Positions 18,120-26,377 of a stretch of DNA of 64,000 nt are shown one piece after another. The notes under the pieces were generated by a model that was not told the DNA's origin, made no database searches, and saw only the letters and a list, made by a program, of their open reading frames with translations. The stretch is from Leptolinea sp. HRD-7 (GTDB lineage Bacteria > Chloroflexota > Anaerolineae > Anaerolineales > Anaerolineaceae): assembly GCA_024363285.1 (NCBI GenBank), contig AP024710.1:1706001-1770000 (forward strand), written 5' to 3'. The position numbers were made by a program, and so were the translations under genes. Every line of letters starts with the position of its first letter. The stretch's first letter is position 1.

Positions 18120-18991
18120 TCGTTATTTCCGGCGCTGGGATTATGTTCCATGTAGTGGGTTATATTCCGGTAAAAGTATCCCGGATCTTTTAATCGGACC
18201 ATCCGCAAATGATAATCCGACGCGGTACAGTCAATTCTATCGCCATCCACAACCACGATGGGCGGATGTCCATCCACACTTAATACTGCTTCGTGGTTTG
18301 TACTCACACTGACAGAGACCACACTGCCTTCCGGTAATATTACAGCCCTGTCCATAGAGAGGTGCGGCGCGACGGGCACGATAAGCAGGTTGTGGGTTTC
18401 CGGTGGTAAGATCGGCCCGCCGGCCGCCAGCGCGTATGCGGTGGAACCGGTAGGTGTGGCCACGATCAAACCGTCAGCCACATAAGTGGCAACGCGTGAC
18501 TGGTTGACGCTGGCTGTTAACTGGATGGGGCGCACAAACTGACCACGGCAGATCACCACTTCGTTGATCGATTGCCAGTTTCCAAGAGACTGGTTCCCCC
18601 GGAAATGTTCGATCTTCAACATCATCCGTTCTTCCAGACGGTAATTTCCTGCCAGTATGATGTTCAGGGCGGATTGCCAGTTGTTACGACCGACTTCGGT
18701 GAGAAACCCGAAGTGACCCATATTTATACCGAACAAGGGTATGTCTTTGGGGGCTGCCAGATGACCGGCACGCAAAATGGTGCCATCTCCCCCCAGAGCG
18801 ATTATCATGTCAAAATCATCACTCTGAACATGGCTCTTGACTACCTCGTCGTAGACTGACCCTTCGTACGCGGTCTCGGCACCATGTTCGATCAGGTACC
18901 TGGCAACAACCGAAGCGGTTTGAGATGCGTCTGCAAGATCAGGGTGGCAGACAATGGCAAACCTTCGCAAAATCGAAGCGCCTGTTTTCAT
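18116..18991 (-). CDS. nadK: NAD kinase
   Basis: This enzyme phosphorylates NAD to NADP. The 291-residue sequence has the conserved ALGGDGTILRA motif (about residue 65), FGINMGHFGFLTEV, and the substrate loop VATPTGSTAYALAAGGPI. The HLSMDRAVILPEGS segment and C-terminal VDGD also fit the family. A TATAAT sits exactly 6 bases before its ATG, so it appears to begin a leaderless transcript that continues through the zinc-finger gene, recN and the SARP gene. Identification is secure. Confidence 0.96.
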   Translation of the reverse strand: MKTGASILRRFAIVCHPDLADASQTASVVARYLIEHGAETAYEGSVYDEVVKSHVQSDDFDMIIALGGDGTILRAGHLAAPKDIPLFGINMGHFGFLTEVGRNNWQSALNIILAGNYRLEERMMLKIEHFRGNQSLGNWQSINEVVICRGQFVRPIQLTASVNQSRVATYVADGLIVATPTGSTAYALAAGGPILPPETHNLLIVPVAPHLSMDRAVILPEGSVVSVSVSTNHEAVLSVDGHPPIVVVDGDRIDCTASDYHLRMVRLKDPGYFYRNITHYMEHNPSAGNNE

Positions 18992-18997
18992 ACAGGT

Positions 18998-19003
18998 ATT
19001 ATA
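18998..19003 (-). promoter_or_regulatory. -10 box of a leaderless promoter (nadK operon)
   Basis: TATAAT on the minus strand, 6 bases, then the ATG at 18991. No Shine-Dalgarno sequence is present. Confidence 0.65.
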
Positions 19004-19039
19004 AGGGAAAGAGTTTTAATTGATCAGAAGTCGTCGAGA

Positions 19040-19687
19040 CTATTCTGATTCATTCAGGCGCTCGGTGTGTTCGATCAGCGCGCGCTCCATTAATTGGAAA
19101 CGCAGACTGAGAGTCAGATCACCGCGGGTCTTTTCGACAATATTGCGAACAAGATCGGTCTGACGGCGTAATCCCTGAGTAACCGCGTCGGGGTAATCCA
19201 TTGTAACCAGGTGCGTATAGATCTCATCCATGCTGGACAGGAGGCGTTCCGCTTCATCAGAATAACCCTGCCGAAGTATATCCAGACAGCGCCGGCGTAA
19301 TTCGCCCACTACTTCGGCCAGTCCATTCCAGTAGGTGGCGGTTTCCACCCCGAGATCTTCAGGAGAAGGTAATTCTTTATCCAGTATCAGAGCGACTGTA
19401 ATGCTGGCTTCCGTAAATTCTTTGATGGCGTCTTGTGTATAGCCAGCGTAGAAAAGATCGGGGAAATTGACCAAACCCTGTTTGAGCGATTTAGCCAATT
19501 CCCCGGCTTGATTTAATTCAGAAAGCGCGTTTTCCACTTCACCACGGTGAATGGCCCGGATTGTATGAGCCGCGTGACGGGTGAGTTGGCGCGCCTGGGC
19601 AAGCGCCTCGTCTCGTACTTTAGTGCGAGTGTCAAAATCTTTATGCGATCTTTCACTGATCGCTTCGAGCGCCTGCAATTTTAACAT
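19040..19687 (-). CDS. Translin family protein
   Basis: The 215-residue all-helical protein resembles translin/TRAX. Visible matches are RDEALAQARQLTRHAAHTIR, AIHRG, YAGYTQDAIKEFTEA, GLAEVVGELRRRCLD and VEKTRGDLTLSLR. Translins form rings that bind single-stranded RNA or DNA, and TRAX-like members can be nucleases. The TRAX catalytic acidic set cannot be confirmed by eye. The ATG at 19687 is chosen; a TTG two codons earlier is open. It starts just after the ssb stop, so it is probably expressed with ssb, which fits a single-strand nucleic acid role. Bacterial members are often mislabelled. Confidence 0.8.
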   Translation of the reverse strand: MLKLQALEAISERSHKDFDTRTKVRDEALAQARQLTRHAAHTIRAIHRGEVENALSELNQAGELAKSLKQGLVNFPDLFYAGYTQDAIKEFTEASITVALILDKELPSPEDLGVETATYWNGLAEVVGELRRRCLDILRQGYSDEAERLLSSMDEIYTHLVTMDYPDAVTQGLRRQTDLVRNIVEKTRGDLTLSLRFQLMERALIEHTERLNESE

Positions 19688-19696
19688 GGTCAAAAC

Positions 19697-20119
19697 CTAG
19701 AAGGGAAGTTCGTCTTCAGAGGAGGATACGGTATCTATGTCTTCGCCGACGCCGGATTGCTCGCCTCCTTCAGTACGCGAGCTCAGGAAGCGCACGTTTG
19801 TTGCGCTGATCTCAAATGACGCGCCAGATGAGCCGTCTGACCGTTTATAGATACGTGGACCGCCTGTGGCGGGATCGGCAACCAGGCGGCCTTCAACAAT
19901 CACCTTGCTGCCTTTCTTCAAAAAATTATGAGTAGATTCGGCCTGTTTCCCCCAAACGGATACCCGGAACCAGATTGTCTCTTTTACCTGTTGCCCATTT
20001 GAATCGGTGTAATTCCGGTTTGTAGCTACATTGAAACTGGTTACAGCCTGTCCTGATGGCGTGTACCGCATTTCAGGATCTTTACCAAGATTACCGGCGA
20101 TAATGATTGTCTGGAACAT
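19697..20119 (-). CDS. ssb: Single-stranded DNA-binding protein
   Basis: SSB coats single-stranded DNA and recruits partners through its C-terminal tip. The 140-residue protein has the OB fold with IIIAGNLGKDPEMRYTPSGQ, FNVATNR, ETIWFRVSVWGKQAE and KKGSKVIVEGRL. An acidic linker follows, and it ends in the DELPF tip that binds recombination and repair proteins. A strong ribosome binding site (GAGGAGG) lies 7 bases before the ATG, unlike the many leaderless genes here. It is the first gene of a two-gene unit with translin. Confidence 0.96.
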   Translation of the reverse strand: MFQTIIIAGNLGKDPEMRYTPSGQAVTSFNVATNRNYTDSNGQQVKETIWFRVSVWGKQAESTHNFLKKGSKVIVEGRLVADPATGGPRIYKRSDGSSGASFEISATNVRFLSSRTEGGEQSGVGEDIDTVSSSEDELPF

Positions 20120-20239
20120 TTAATTTCCTCCTCAAGCTATCGTGACATAAAAAAGTGTATATTCTATTTTACCTTTTTCTCCATTTCATGCTTGACTTGT
20201 TTTCGACAGGTGGGATTAAAGGTCGTTATTGACATTGGA

Positions 20240-20245
20240 TATAAT
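20240..20245 (+). promoter_or_regulatory. -10 box upstream of the ccm operon
   Basis: TATAAT lies 106 bases before the ccmE ATG. A TTGACA stands only 5 bases upstream of it (20229-20234), too close to act as its -35 element, and no good -35 is seen at 17 bases. Confidence 0.45.
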
Positions 20246-20350
20246 CAATAAATACCTGAGTTCGAGCTCCGTGGTATTAAACTTCCAGCCAGAAATGATC
20301 GAGCCGGATAAGTAACCCTGTACCTTTTCTGTTATTAATCGGAGATCGAT

Positions 20351-20866
20351 ATGCGCCAGGATCAGTTCATCAGAGAGAAACAATCCATCCCAATAAAAAT
20401 TATTGTTGGCTTGGTTGTGTTTCTGGCGATCGTAATATACCTTATCGTTTCATCCACGCAGGCAACCGCGGAATACTTTTTAACTGTCGATGAAGTGCTT
20501 GCTCAGCGAAACGAACTGGCAGGGAAGAATATTCGTGTATCAGGTGTGGTTTTGGGTGATTCCATACATTATGAACCTGATAGTTTGACTCTGTCATTTA
20601 CCATTGCCCACATCGATGGTGATAACGCCGCAATTGAGCAGGCAGGCGGGCTGTCTGCCGCCCTTCACGATGCAGCCACAGATCCCGACCGTCATACGAT
20701 CAATGTGGTATACAGGGGTGTAAAACCGGATCTAATGAAAGATGAATCGCAGGTGATTCTGACCGGTACGCTGAATCGCAGTGGGGCTTTCATCGCGAAA
20801 GAAGTATTATTGAAGTGCCCGACAAAATATAAACAGGCTGTTCCTGATCAGGTGGAAACCCGGTAA
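20351..20866 (+). CDS. ccmE: Cytochrome c maturation protein CcmE, Cys-type heme chaperone
   Basis: CcmE accepts heme from CcmC/CcmAB and passes it to CcmF/CcmH outside the membrane. One N-terminal helix (about residues 14-33) anchors an OB-fold domain. The usual HxxxY heme-attachment motif is replaced by CPTKY (Cys156, Tyr160). This CxxxY form is known from Desulfovibrio and archaeal relatives, where heme is carried through Cys. The domain also holds an insertion around residues 95-112. The gene has a GGAG ribosome binding site and begins the ccm operon; ccmF starts 1 base after its stop. The family call is strong. Confidence 0.93.
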   Translation: MRQDQFIREKQSIPIKIIVGLVVFLAIVIYLIVSSTQATAEYFLTVDEVLAQRNELAGKNIRVSGVVLGDSIHYEPDSLTLSFTIAHIDGDNAAIEQAGGLSAALHDAATDPDRHTINVVYRGVKPDLMKDESQVILTGTLNRSGAFIAKEVLLKCPTKYKQAVPDQVETR

Positions 20867-20867
20867 T

Positions 20868-22931
20868 ATGGCTGCTAATCTTGGTTACGGATCGATGGTC
20901 ATCGCCTTTTTTTTGGCCATATACAGCGCATTTATGTCGCATCTGGGTGGACAGAAGAAAGCGCCTTTGTTTATTGAAAGTGCCCGGCTTGGATTGTTGC
21001 TTTCTTTTTTGCTGACCAGCGTGGCAGTTGGTTGCCTGGTTTATTTGTTAATCAGCGCGCGCTATGACGTGCAATATGTTTTCAGTGTGATCAGTAATGA
21101 CATGCCTGTTTACCTCAGAGTGACGGCGTTATGGGGTGGTCAGGCTGGTTCGTTATTGTTCTGGTCATTTTTGCTGGGTGGATATGGCAGTCTGGTCACC
21201 GGAAACCACTGGGATAGAGATAATGAGTTTCTTCCCTGGGTTCTGGTAGTTCTTTCCATAACATTAGGTTTTTTCTTATGTCTGTCGGTCTTTTTCGAGA
21301 ACCCGTTTATCCGGTTCTGGCAATACCCGGATGGATCATATGTTGCTTCCATGATGCAACCCGAAGGAACGTCTGCCTTGTTGAGCGTAGATGGGGTAGG
21401 CTTGAACCCGTTACTACGCCATCTGGGAATGGTGCTTCATCCTCCCATGCTTTATCTTGGATTCACGGGGTTTATCATCCCGTTCTCGTTTTGCATCGCA
21501 GCCCTTGTCACCGGCCGAACCGATGATCGTTGGATCAGGCTGACCCGGCGCTGGACCCTGATCGCCTGGTTGTTTCTTTCACTGGGGCTTATTCTGGGCA
21601 GCCGCTGGGCGTATGACGTTCTGGGTTGGGGTGGTTACTGGAGTTGGGACCCGGTGGAAATTGCCGCTTTCATGCCATGGCTGTTGGGGACGGCATTTTT
21701 ACATTCGGTCATGTCACAGGAAAAGATGGGGCTATTCAAACGCTGGAACATGGTGATGATCGTTCTCACGTATGATCTGGTTATTTTTGGCACGTTCCTT
21801 ACTCGATCCGGGGTATTATCTTCTGTGCATTCCTTTTCGCAATCCTCGATCGGATTGTTTTTCCTGGTTTTTATCGCCATAACATTTGGTTTTTCTCTTG
21901 GATTGCTTCTCTGGCGGTGGGATATCCTACGGACGGCCAATCCGCTTCAATCATTATTCTCACGGGAATCCTTATTTTTATTCAACAACTTTATTTTTTT
22001 GGGAATCTGTATCATTTGTCTGTGGGGTGTGCTCTATCCGATCATTTCAGAGGTCTTTACCGGGCAGAAGGTAACCGTTGGGCCGCCTTTTTTTGAGCGT
22101 GCGACTGGTCCTCTGTTCGCTTTCTTACTCTTTTTAATGGGAATTGCCCCGCTCTCAGCTTGGGGGTATTCCACTGCCCGAACCCTGGCGAGGCGGTTGA
22201 CCATTCCCCTCTTTTGCCTGATTCCGGTTATCGTAGTAATCCTGGTTTTCGGCATCCGTTCCTTTGCCGCTATCATCGGTCTGGTTTTTGTCGCGTTGGT
22301 GGTTCTGGTCATTTTGTACGAATTTCAGAATCTGGTGTCAGCCCGCTGCCAGCGTACAGGCGTCCCACCTGTTGTTGCCATCTGGCAGGTTGTCAGCATG
22401 AACCGCAGGCGGTATGGCGGTTACATTATCCATCTCGGCGTTGTGATGATGTCTCTGGGAGTCATCGGGATAGAATTCTTTCAAACAGAAACCCAGGGAA
22501 CCATTTCTCGCGGACAGAGTATTTTTCTGGGTTCCTATTCCTTTACCTACCGGGATCTTTCCAATTTCGATACACCTGACGGCCGGAATATCACACGCGC
22601 GGTTATTAATATCAAAAAAAGCGATCGGGTTCTTGGTGAAGTCTACCCGCGCCGCGATTATTATTACCAGTCTCAGCAGCCTGTATCTGTGCCCGGGGTA
22701 ATGAGTTCTCTCGAAGAAGACCTGTATGTGGTTCTGGTAGACTGGCAACCGATCAACTCACAGGGTGCCACCTATAAAATTTACCGAAATCCCATGGTAG
22801 GATGGCTCTGGATTGGGGGGCTGGTGTTCATGTTAGGAACTCTGGTCGCAGCCTGGCCAGACTTGAAGATGGATAGGGAACGATTGGTCAGGATGGCAGC
22901 ACGCCAGGCACGGGAGGAAGCCGGGAGATGA
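20868..22931 (+). CDS. ccmF: Cytochrome c heme lyase subunit CcmF
   Basis: CcmF receives heme from CcmE and, with CcmH, attaches it to apocytochrome c. The 687-residue protein has about fifteen membrane helices, the WWD-type heme-handling motif GWGGYWSWDPVE, HPPMLYLGF with a conserved His, and LTRSGVLSSVHSF. A hydrophilic C-terminal domain sits between the last two helices. Length and order are standard. The stop overlaps the ccmH start (ATGA). Identification is secure. Confidence 0.96.
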   Translation: MAANLGYGSMVIAFFLAIYSAFMSHLGGQKKAPLFIESARLGLLLSFLLTSVAVGCLVYLLISARYDVQYVFSVISNDMPVYLRVTALWGGQAGSLLFWSFLLGGYGSLVTGNHWDRDNEFLPWVLVVLSITLGFFLCLSVFFENPFIRFWQYPDGSYVASMMQPEGTSALLSVDGVGLNPLLRHLGMVLHPPMLYLGFTGFIIPFSFCIAALVTGRTDDRWIRLTRRWTLIAWLFLSLGLILGSRWAYDVLGWGGYWSWDPVEIAAFMPWLLGTAFLHSVMSQEKMGLFKRWNMVMIVLTYDLVIFGTFLTRSGVLSSVHSFSQSSIGLFFLVFIAITFGFSLGLLLWRWDILRTANPLQSLFSRESLFLFNNFIFLGICIICLWGVLYPIISEVFTGQKVTVGPPFFERATGPLFAFLLFLMGIAPLSAWGYSTARTLARRLTIPLFCLIPVIVVILVFGIRSFAAIIGLVFVALVVLVILYEFQNLVSARCQRTGVPPVVAIWQVVSMNRRRYGGYIIHLGVVMMSLGVIGIEFFQTETQGTISRGQSIFLGSYSFTYRDLSNFDTPDGRNITRAVINIKKSDRVLGEVYPRRDYYYQSQQPVSVPGVMSSLEEDLYVVLVDWQPINSQGATYKIYRNPMVGWLWIGGLVFMLGTLVAAWPDLKMDRERLVRMAARQAREEAGR

Positions 22932-23419
22932 GACGGTCATCCTTGCTTTTAATTGGCCTTTTGATAATCCTTACCGGTTTGATGATACACCAGCCGGTAA
23001 AGGCTCAGCAACCCACTCCTTCTGATGATGACGTCAATGAACTGGCGCGGCAATTGTATTGTCCCGTTTGTGAGAATACGCCTCTGGATGTATGTCCGAC
23101 CAAAGCCTGCGCGCAGTGGCGCGAAATGATCCGAGAAAAAATCATGCTGGGTTGGTCTGAAGATGAGATCAAGAAGTACTTTGCTGAACAGTATGGAGAG
23201 CAGGTTTTATCTTCTCCTTCTATCAATGGTCCCAACCGGATGATCTACGTTGTGCCTTTCCTTTTATTTATTGCCGGCGGAGTGTTTTCTGTTATGTACA
23301 TCCGTTCGCTGCTCAAGCGGACATCACTGGCGGGTGTTGCTAAACCTCAAGAACTACCGGATAATGACCCTTACCTGGCCAGAGTGGAAGAAGAGTTAAC
23401 GGATCAAAGAAAGCCTTGA
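22928..23419 (+). CDS. ccmH: Cytochrome c maturation protein CcmH
   Basis: CcmH holds apocytochrome cysteines reduced and works with CcmF. The 163-residue protein has a signal or anchor helix, then the short CcmH domain with LYCPVCEN (Cys45, Cys48) in place of the usual LRCxxCQ. A second pair follows (Cys56, Cys61, in DVCPTKAC). Conserved text continues with MIREKIMLGWSEDEIKKYFAEQYG and a second membrane helix near residues 100-122. The extra cysteine pair is seen in Gram-positive-like and Chloroflexota versions. It lies between ccmF and the thioredoxin gene with overlapping ends on both sides. Confidence 0.93.
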   Translation: MRRSSLLLIGLLIILTGLMIHQPVKAQQPTPSDDDVNELARQLYCPVCENTPLDVCPTKACAQWREMIREKIMLGWSEDEIKKYFAEQYGEQVLSSPSINGPNRMIYVVPFLLFIAGGVFSVMYIRSLLKRTSLAGVAKPQELPDNDPYLARVEEELTDQRKP

Positions 23420-23997
23420 AGAACGGAATTCCTATGGCTATTGAAAAGCGTGAAACCTCCGAACATAAACGCCAGCCGGTCTGGTTTATTGTCTTTTGCT
23501 TTATGGTTCTGGCTGGCTTTGTCGGGTTGATCGCTGCTGGGTATTTGAGAATAACCTCAGGCACTATCACCAACGGCTCAAAATGTCCTGAATTCCAATT
23601 GACAACATTTGACCGAAAAACCTATAAAACCACCGATATTTCAGATTCTGTGGTTGTAGTCAACTTCTGGGCTTCATGGTGTCAGGCCTGCAAAGAAGAA
23701 ACCACAGAATTAGAAGAAGCCTGGCAAAAATACCGTGATGGAGGGAAAGTACTATTCCTGGGTGTGGATTTTATGGATACCGAAACCCAGGCTCTTCAAT
23801 ACCTTTCAACTAATCCGGTCTCTTATCCCAATGGACCAGATGCCGGTGGACGGATTTCTGCCGCGTTCCGAGTTCGTGGTGTTCCTGAAACCTACATCTT
23901 TGACCGCGATGGAGTACTGGTGTACTCACTTAAAGGTCCAATCTCTTCAAGCGACAATATCACACAGATTATTGATCCGTTGCTGATTGGGGAATGA
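23416..23997 (+). CDS. ccmG: CcmG/ResA-like thioredoxin
   Basis: This membrane-anchored thioredoxin supplies reductant to apocytochrome c or CcmH. It has one N-terminal helix (about residues 22-42), then a TlpA-like fold with FWASWCQACKEE (active-site Cys89 and Cys92 counted from the TTG), an acidic helix, and the cis-Pro region RGVPETYIF. The open frame starts with a TTG overlapping the ccmH stop; an ATG six codons later (23434) is an equally good start. It overlaps the next gene by 4 bases. The gene order supports a role in cytochrome c maturation. Confidence 0.9.
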   Translation: MKNGIPMAIEKRETSEHKRQPVWFIVFCFMVLAGFVGLIAAGYLRITSGTITNGSKCPEFQLTTFDRKTYKTTDISDSVVVVNFWASWCQACKEETTELEEAWQKYRDGGKVLFLGVDFMDTETQALQYLSTNPVSYPNGPDAGGRISAAFRVRGVPETYIFDRDGVLVYSLKGPISSSDNITQIIDPLLIGE

Positions 23998-24506
23998 TTA
24001 TGGATACCGGATCACTTTTACTCATCACTGCCATAATTATTCTGGTTGTTTTTATTGTTTCGCGTCCGTTTTATTCATCTACCCCGAATGGGCGAGCTAA
24101 CCCAACCGCCGGAATATCTGATAGTGATTATGAAATATCTGAATTGATGATTGAAAAAGAACGCCTGTTATCTGTGCTGCGGGATCTTGACACCGATCAC
24201 GACCTGGGAAAAATACCCGATCCCACCTACCACATGCAGCGTGAGCGGTTCATGCGTGAAGCAGCCTGGATTATGCGGTCAATTGATGAACTTGAACATG
24301 CTTCTGCCGCAGATGAATTTTATGTAATTCAGAATGGCAATTCGGCGGAAAAAACATCTCCCCCGGATAAATGGGATGAAATCGAGGAACAAATCGCCGA
24401 ACGCCGGTGGAAACGGAGTGAAAAGTCAGCGGGTTTTTGCCCTCACTGCGGAAAAGTTTTGCAAAAATCTGATTATTTTTGCCCACTATGCGGAGCAAAA
24501 GTGTAG
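23994..24506 (+). CDS. Membrane-anchored zinc-ribbon protein of the ccm operon
   Basis: The 170-residue protein has one N-terminal helix (about residues 7-25), then a helical motif EKERLLSVLRDLDTDHDLGKI. This resembles the start of CcmI/CycH-type proteins. A charged stretch leads to a C-terminal zinc ribbon with Cys149, 152, 163 and 166. It is wedged between ccmG and the diheme cytochrome gene, overlapping ccmG by 4 bases. Its position suggests a part in cytochrome c assembly, perhaps as a shortened CcmI. This is inference, and the ribbon is not part of classical Ccm proteins. Confidence 0.7.
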   Translation: MIMDTGSLLLITAIIILVVFIVSRPFYSSTPNGRANPTAGISDSDYEISELMIEKERLLSVLRDLDTDHDLGKIPDPTYHMQRERFMREAAWIMRSIDELEHASAADEFYVIQNGNSAEKTSPPDKWDEIEEQIAERRWKRSEKSAGFCPHCGKVLQKSDYFCPLCGAKV

Positions 24507-24517
24507 AAATTGTGGTT

Positions 24518-26377
24518 ATGCCAATTTTTTACTCAGCCAGGCGGTTTTTCTCCGATCGAGGTATTGCGGGTCTGATAGTTTCCGCGTTGTGCCTTATTTT
24601 TGCATCCGGATGTACCGGACCTATGATTCAAGATGTCACTCCGCCGCGAATGGCTCAAACTACTCCGCAGGCGGCTTCGTCAATTCTGGGGGTAGTGGAT
24701 ATATCTCCACTACTTCCGCCGAACCCTGCTGCCGGGAAAGTGATTTACATAGAGGAATGCGCGCCCTGTCATGGCGATAGCGGAATGGGAGATGGTCCGC
24801 GAGCGGAAAAACTTCCATCCATTCCCCCTCCGGTTGGATTGCCGGCGTATTCGCGGTCAATTTCACCCTCTCGATGGTTTCAGGTAATCTCTCAGGGACG
24901 AATTGACCGGTTAATGCCGGGTTACGGTACTTCGCTAAGTGACCGTCAACGGTGGGATATTGTGGCCTACCTGATGACGCTGGGCACAACTCCGGAGCAG
25001 ATCGCACGGGGAATGAACATCTATCGTTTGGAATGTCAGGAATGCCATGGCACGGAAACCACCGGCGGTTATGGCAATTCACCAGAACTGATTGGCCCGG
25101 AATTGTTCCATCGATCTGTGGATGACCTGATATCTGTGCTTTCATATAACCGCGATTCAATGATCCACGCGGGGATCGATTTGACCGATGATGAGAAGGT
25201 GAGCATTATTGCCTTTTTGCGTGCCCGTTTTTTTAGCCGGCAGACAACCGGGGAAAAAAGTGTCGAAAACCTCCCCTCAAAAAACGAATCCAATCCTCAA
25301 ACCATAACCATATACGGCCAGATCGTGAACGGGTCTGGAGAAACAATGCCGTTCAGGCAACCCGTCAGGCTTGTGGCATACGATGACCGGGAGCCGGGTT
25401 TCAATCGGCAAACTATGGCAGATAGCAGCGGTCATTTTGTGTTCAACGAAATCCCCTCAAAGCCCGATCAGACATATATTATTTCAACCCAATATCGGGG
25501 AATTGAATATACATCCGATGTTCTGCGCGCCGGCCAACCCGGTGAATTGGAAGACGCTCTTGTTATTGTTTATGAACCTGATACAGATGTCTCACAGATC
25601 ACAGCTGACCGCGCGCATGTCTTTTTTGAGTTCCCACGATCAGATATTTTAAGAGTGGTTCAATTGTATGAGTTGAATAATCCTACAAACCGGATAATCA
25701 CGGCGTCATCTTCAAATGGCATTGTAATCGACTATCCGTTGCCCGCTGGAGCATTAAACCTGCAATTTCAGAACGGAACCCTCGGACAGCGTTATTTGAT
25801 GACCCGAGATGGGGTAGGTGACACACAACCGATACCACCCGGTAACAGTACCCAGGTGCTGTTTTCCTATGACCTTCCATATCGTGGAGAGGCGTTTTTT
25901 GAAGTCACCATTCCTGTAAAAACCGAAGCTGTAAATATACTTCTTACGTCCGAAGGTGTCACATTAAAATCGCGTGATTTACAGGAGATCGGCGAAAAAG
26001 TTGTTCAAAACAAATCCTGGCAGTTATTTATTGCTTCTGGAGTAAATGCCGGAAGCAGGCTCCGAGTGCAGATGTCAGGAAAGCCCCGGGTGACTACCCC
26101 GAGGGAAAACGAAATGAGCAACAGTCTGGCAGTGGGTGTTGTCTCCCTGGTGATCGTACTTGTCTTAATCGGCACGAGCATTTTTCGGGATATGTTGGAC
26201 AAACGAACACTGGAAAAAGAAGCCAGTATTGCTCATACGGAGACGATTGATCGTAACGCGATTCTGGACGCGATCATCGCGCTGGATGACCAGTACCAGG
26301 CCGGTAAGATCCCCGCGTCTGCTTATCATGAAAGACGGGCAGAATTAAAGAGCCGGCTGGGGAAGGTTTCGGAATGA
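24518..26377 (+). CDS. Diheme c-type cytochrome lipoprotein with membrane-spanning C-terminus
   Basis: From the ATG at 24518 the protein has 619 residues; an earlier ATG (24479) would overlap the zinc-ribbon gene by 28 bases. It begins with a lipoprotein-like signal (lipid Cys about residue 32, FASGC). Two class I heme sites follow: CAPCH at 81-85 with RLMPGYG as likely Met ligand, and CQECH at 173-177. After them come a carboxypeptidase-regulatory-like beta domain (starting near TIYGQIVNGSG) and further beta-rich sequence. A membrane helix and a cytoplasmic helical tail with ALDDQYQAGKI finish the protein. The tail resembles the motif in the preceding protein. Encoded inside the ccm operon, it may be the operon's main client or an electron carrier. 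No close family name is recognised. Confidence 0.78.
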   Translation: MPIFYSARRFFSDRGIAGLIVSALCLIFASGCTGPMIQDVTPPRMAQTTPQAASSILGVVDISPLLPPNPAAGKVIYIEECAPCHGDSGMGDGPRAEKLPSIPPPVGLPAYSRSISPSRWFQVISQGRIDRLMPGYGTSLSDRQRWDIVAYLMTLGTTPEQIARGMNIYRLECQECHGTETTGGYGNSPELIGPELFHRSVDDLISVLSYNRDSMIHAGIDLTDDEKVSIIAFLRARFFSRQTTGEKSVENLPSKNESNPQTITIYGQIVNGSGETMPFRQPVRLVAYDDREPGFNRQTMADSSGHFVFNEIPSKPDQTYIISTQYRGIEYTSDVLRAGQPGELEDALVIVYEPDTDVSQITADRAHVFFEFPRSDILRVVQLYELNNPTNRIITASSSNGIVIDYPLPAGALNLQFQNGTLGQRYLMTRDGVGDTQPIPPGNSTQVLFSYDLPYRGEAFFEVTIPVKTEAVNILLTSEGVTLKSRDLQEIGEKVVQNKSWQLFIASGVNAGSRLRVQMSGKPRVTTPRENEMSNSLAVGVVSLVIVLVLIGTSIFRDMLDKRTLEKEASIAHTETIDRNAILDAIIALDDQYQAGKIPASAYHERRAELKSRLGKVSE

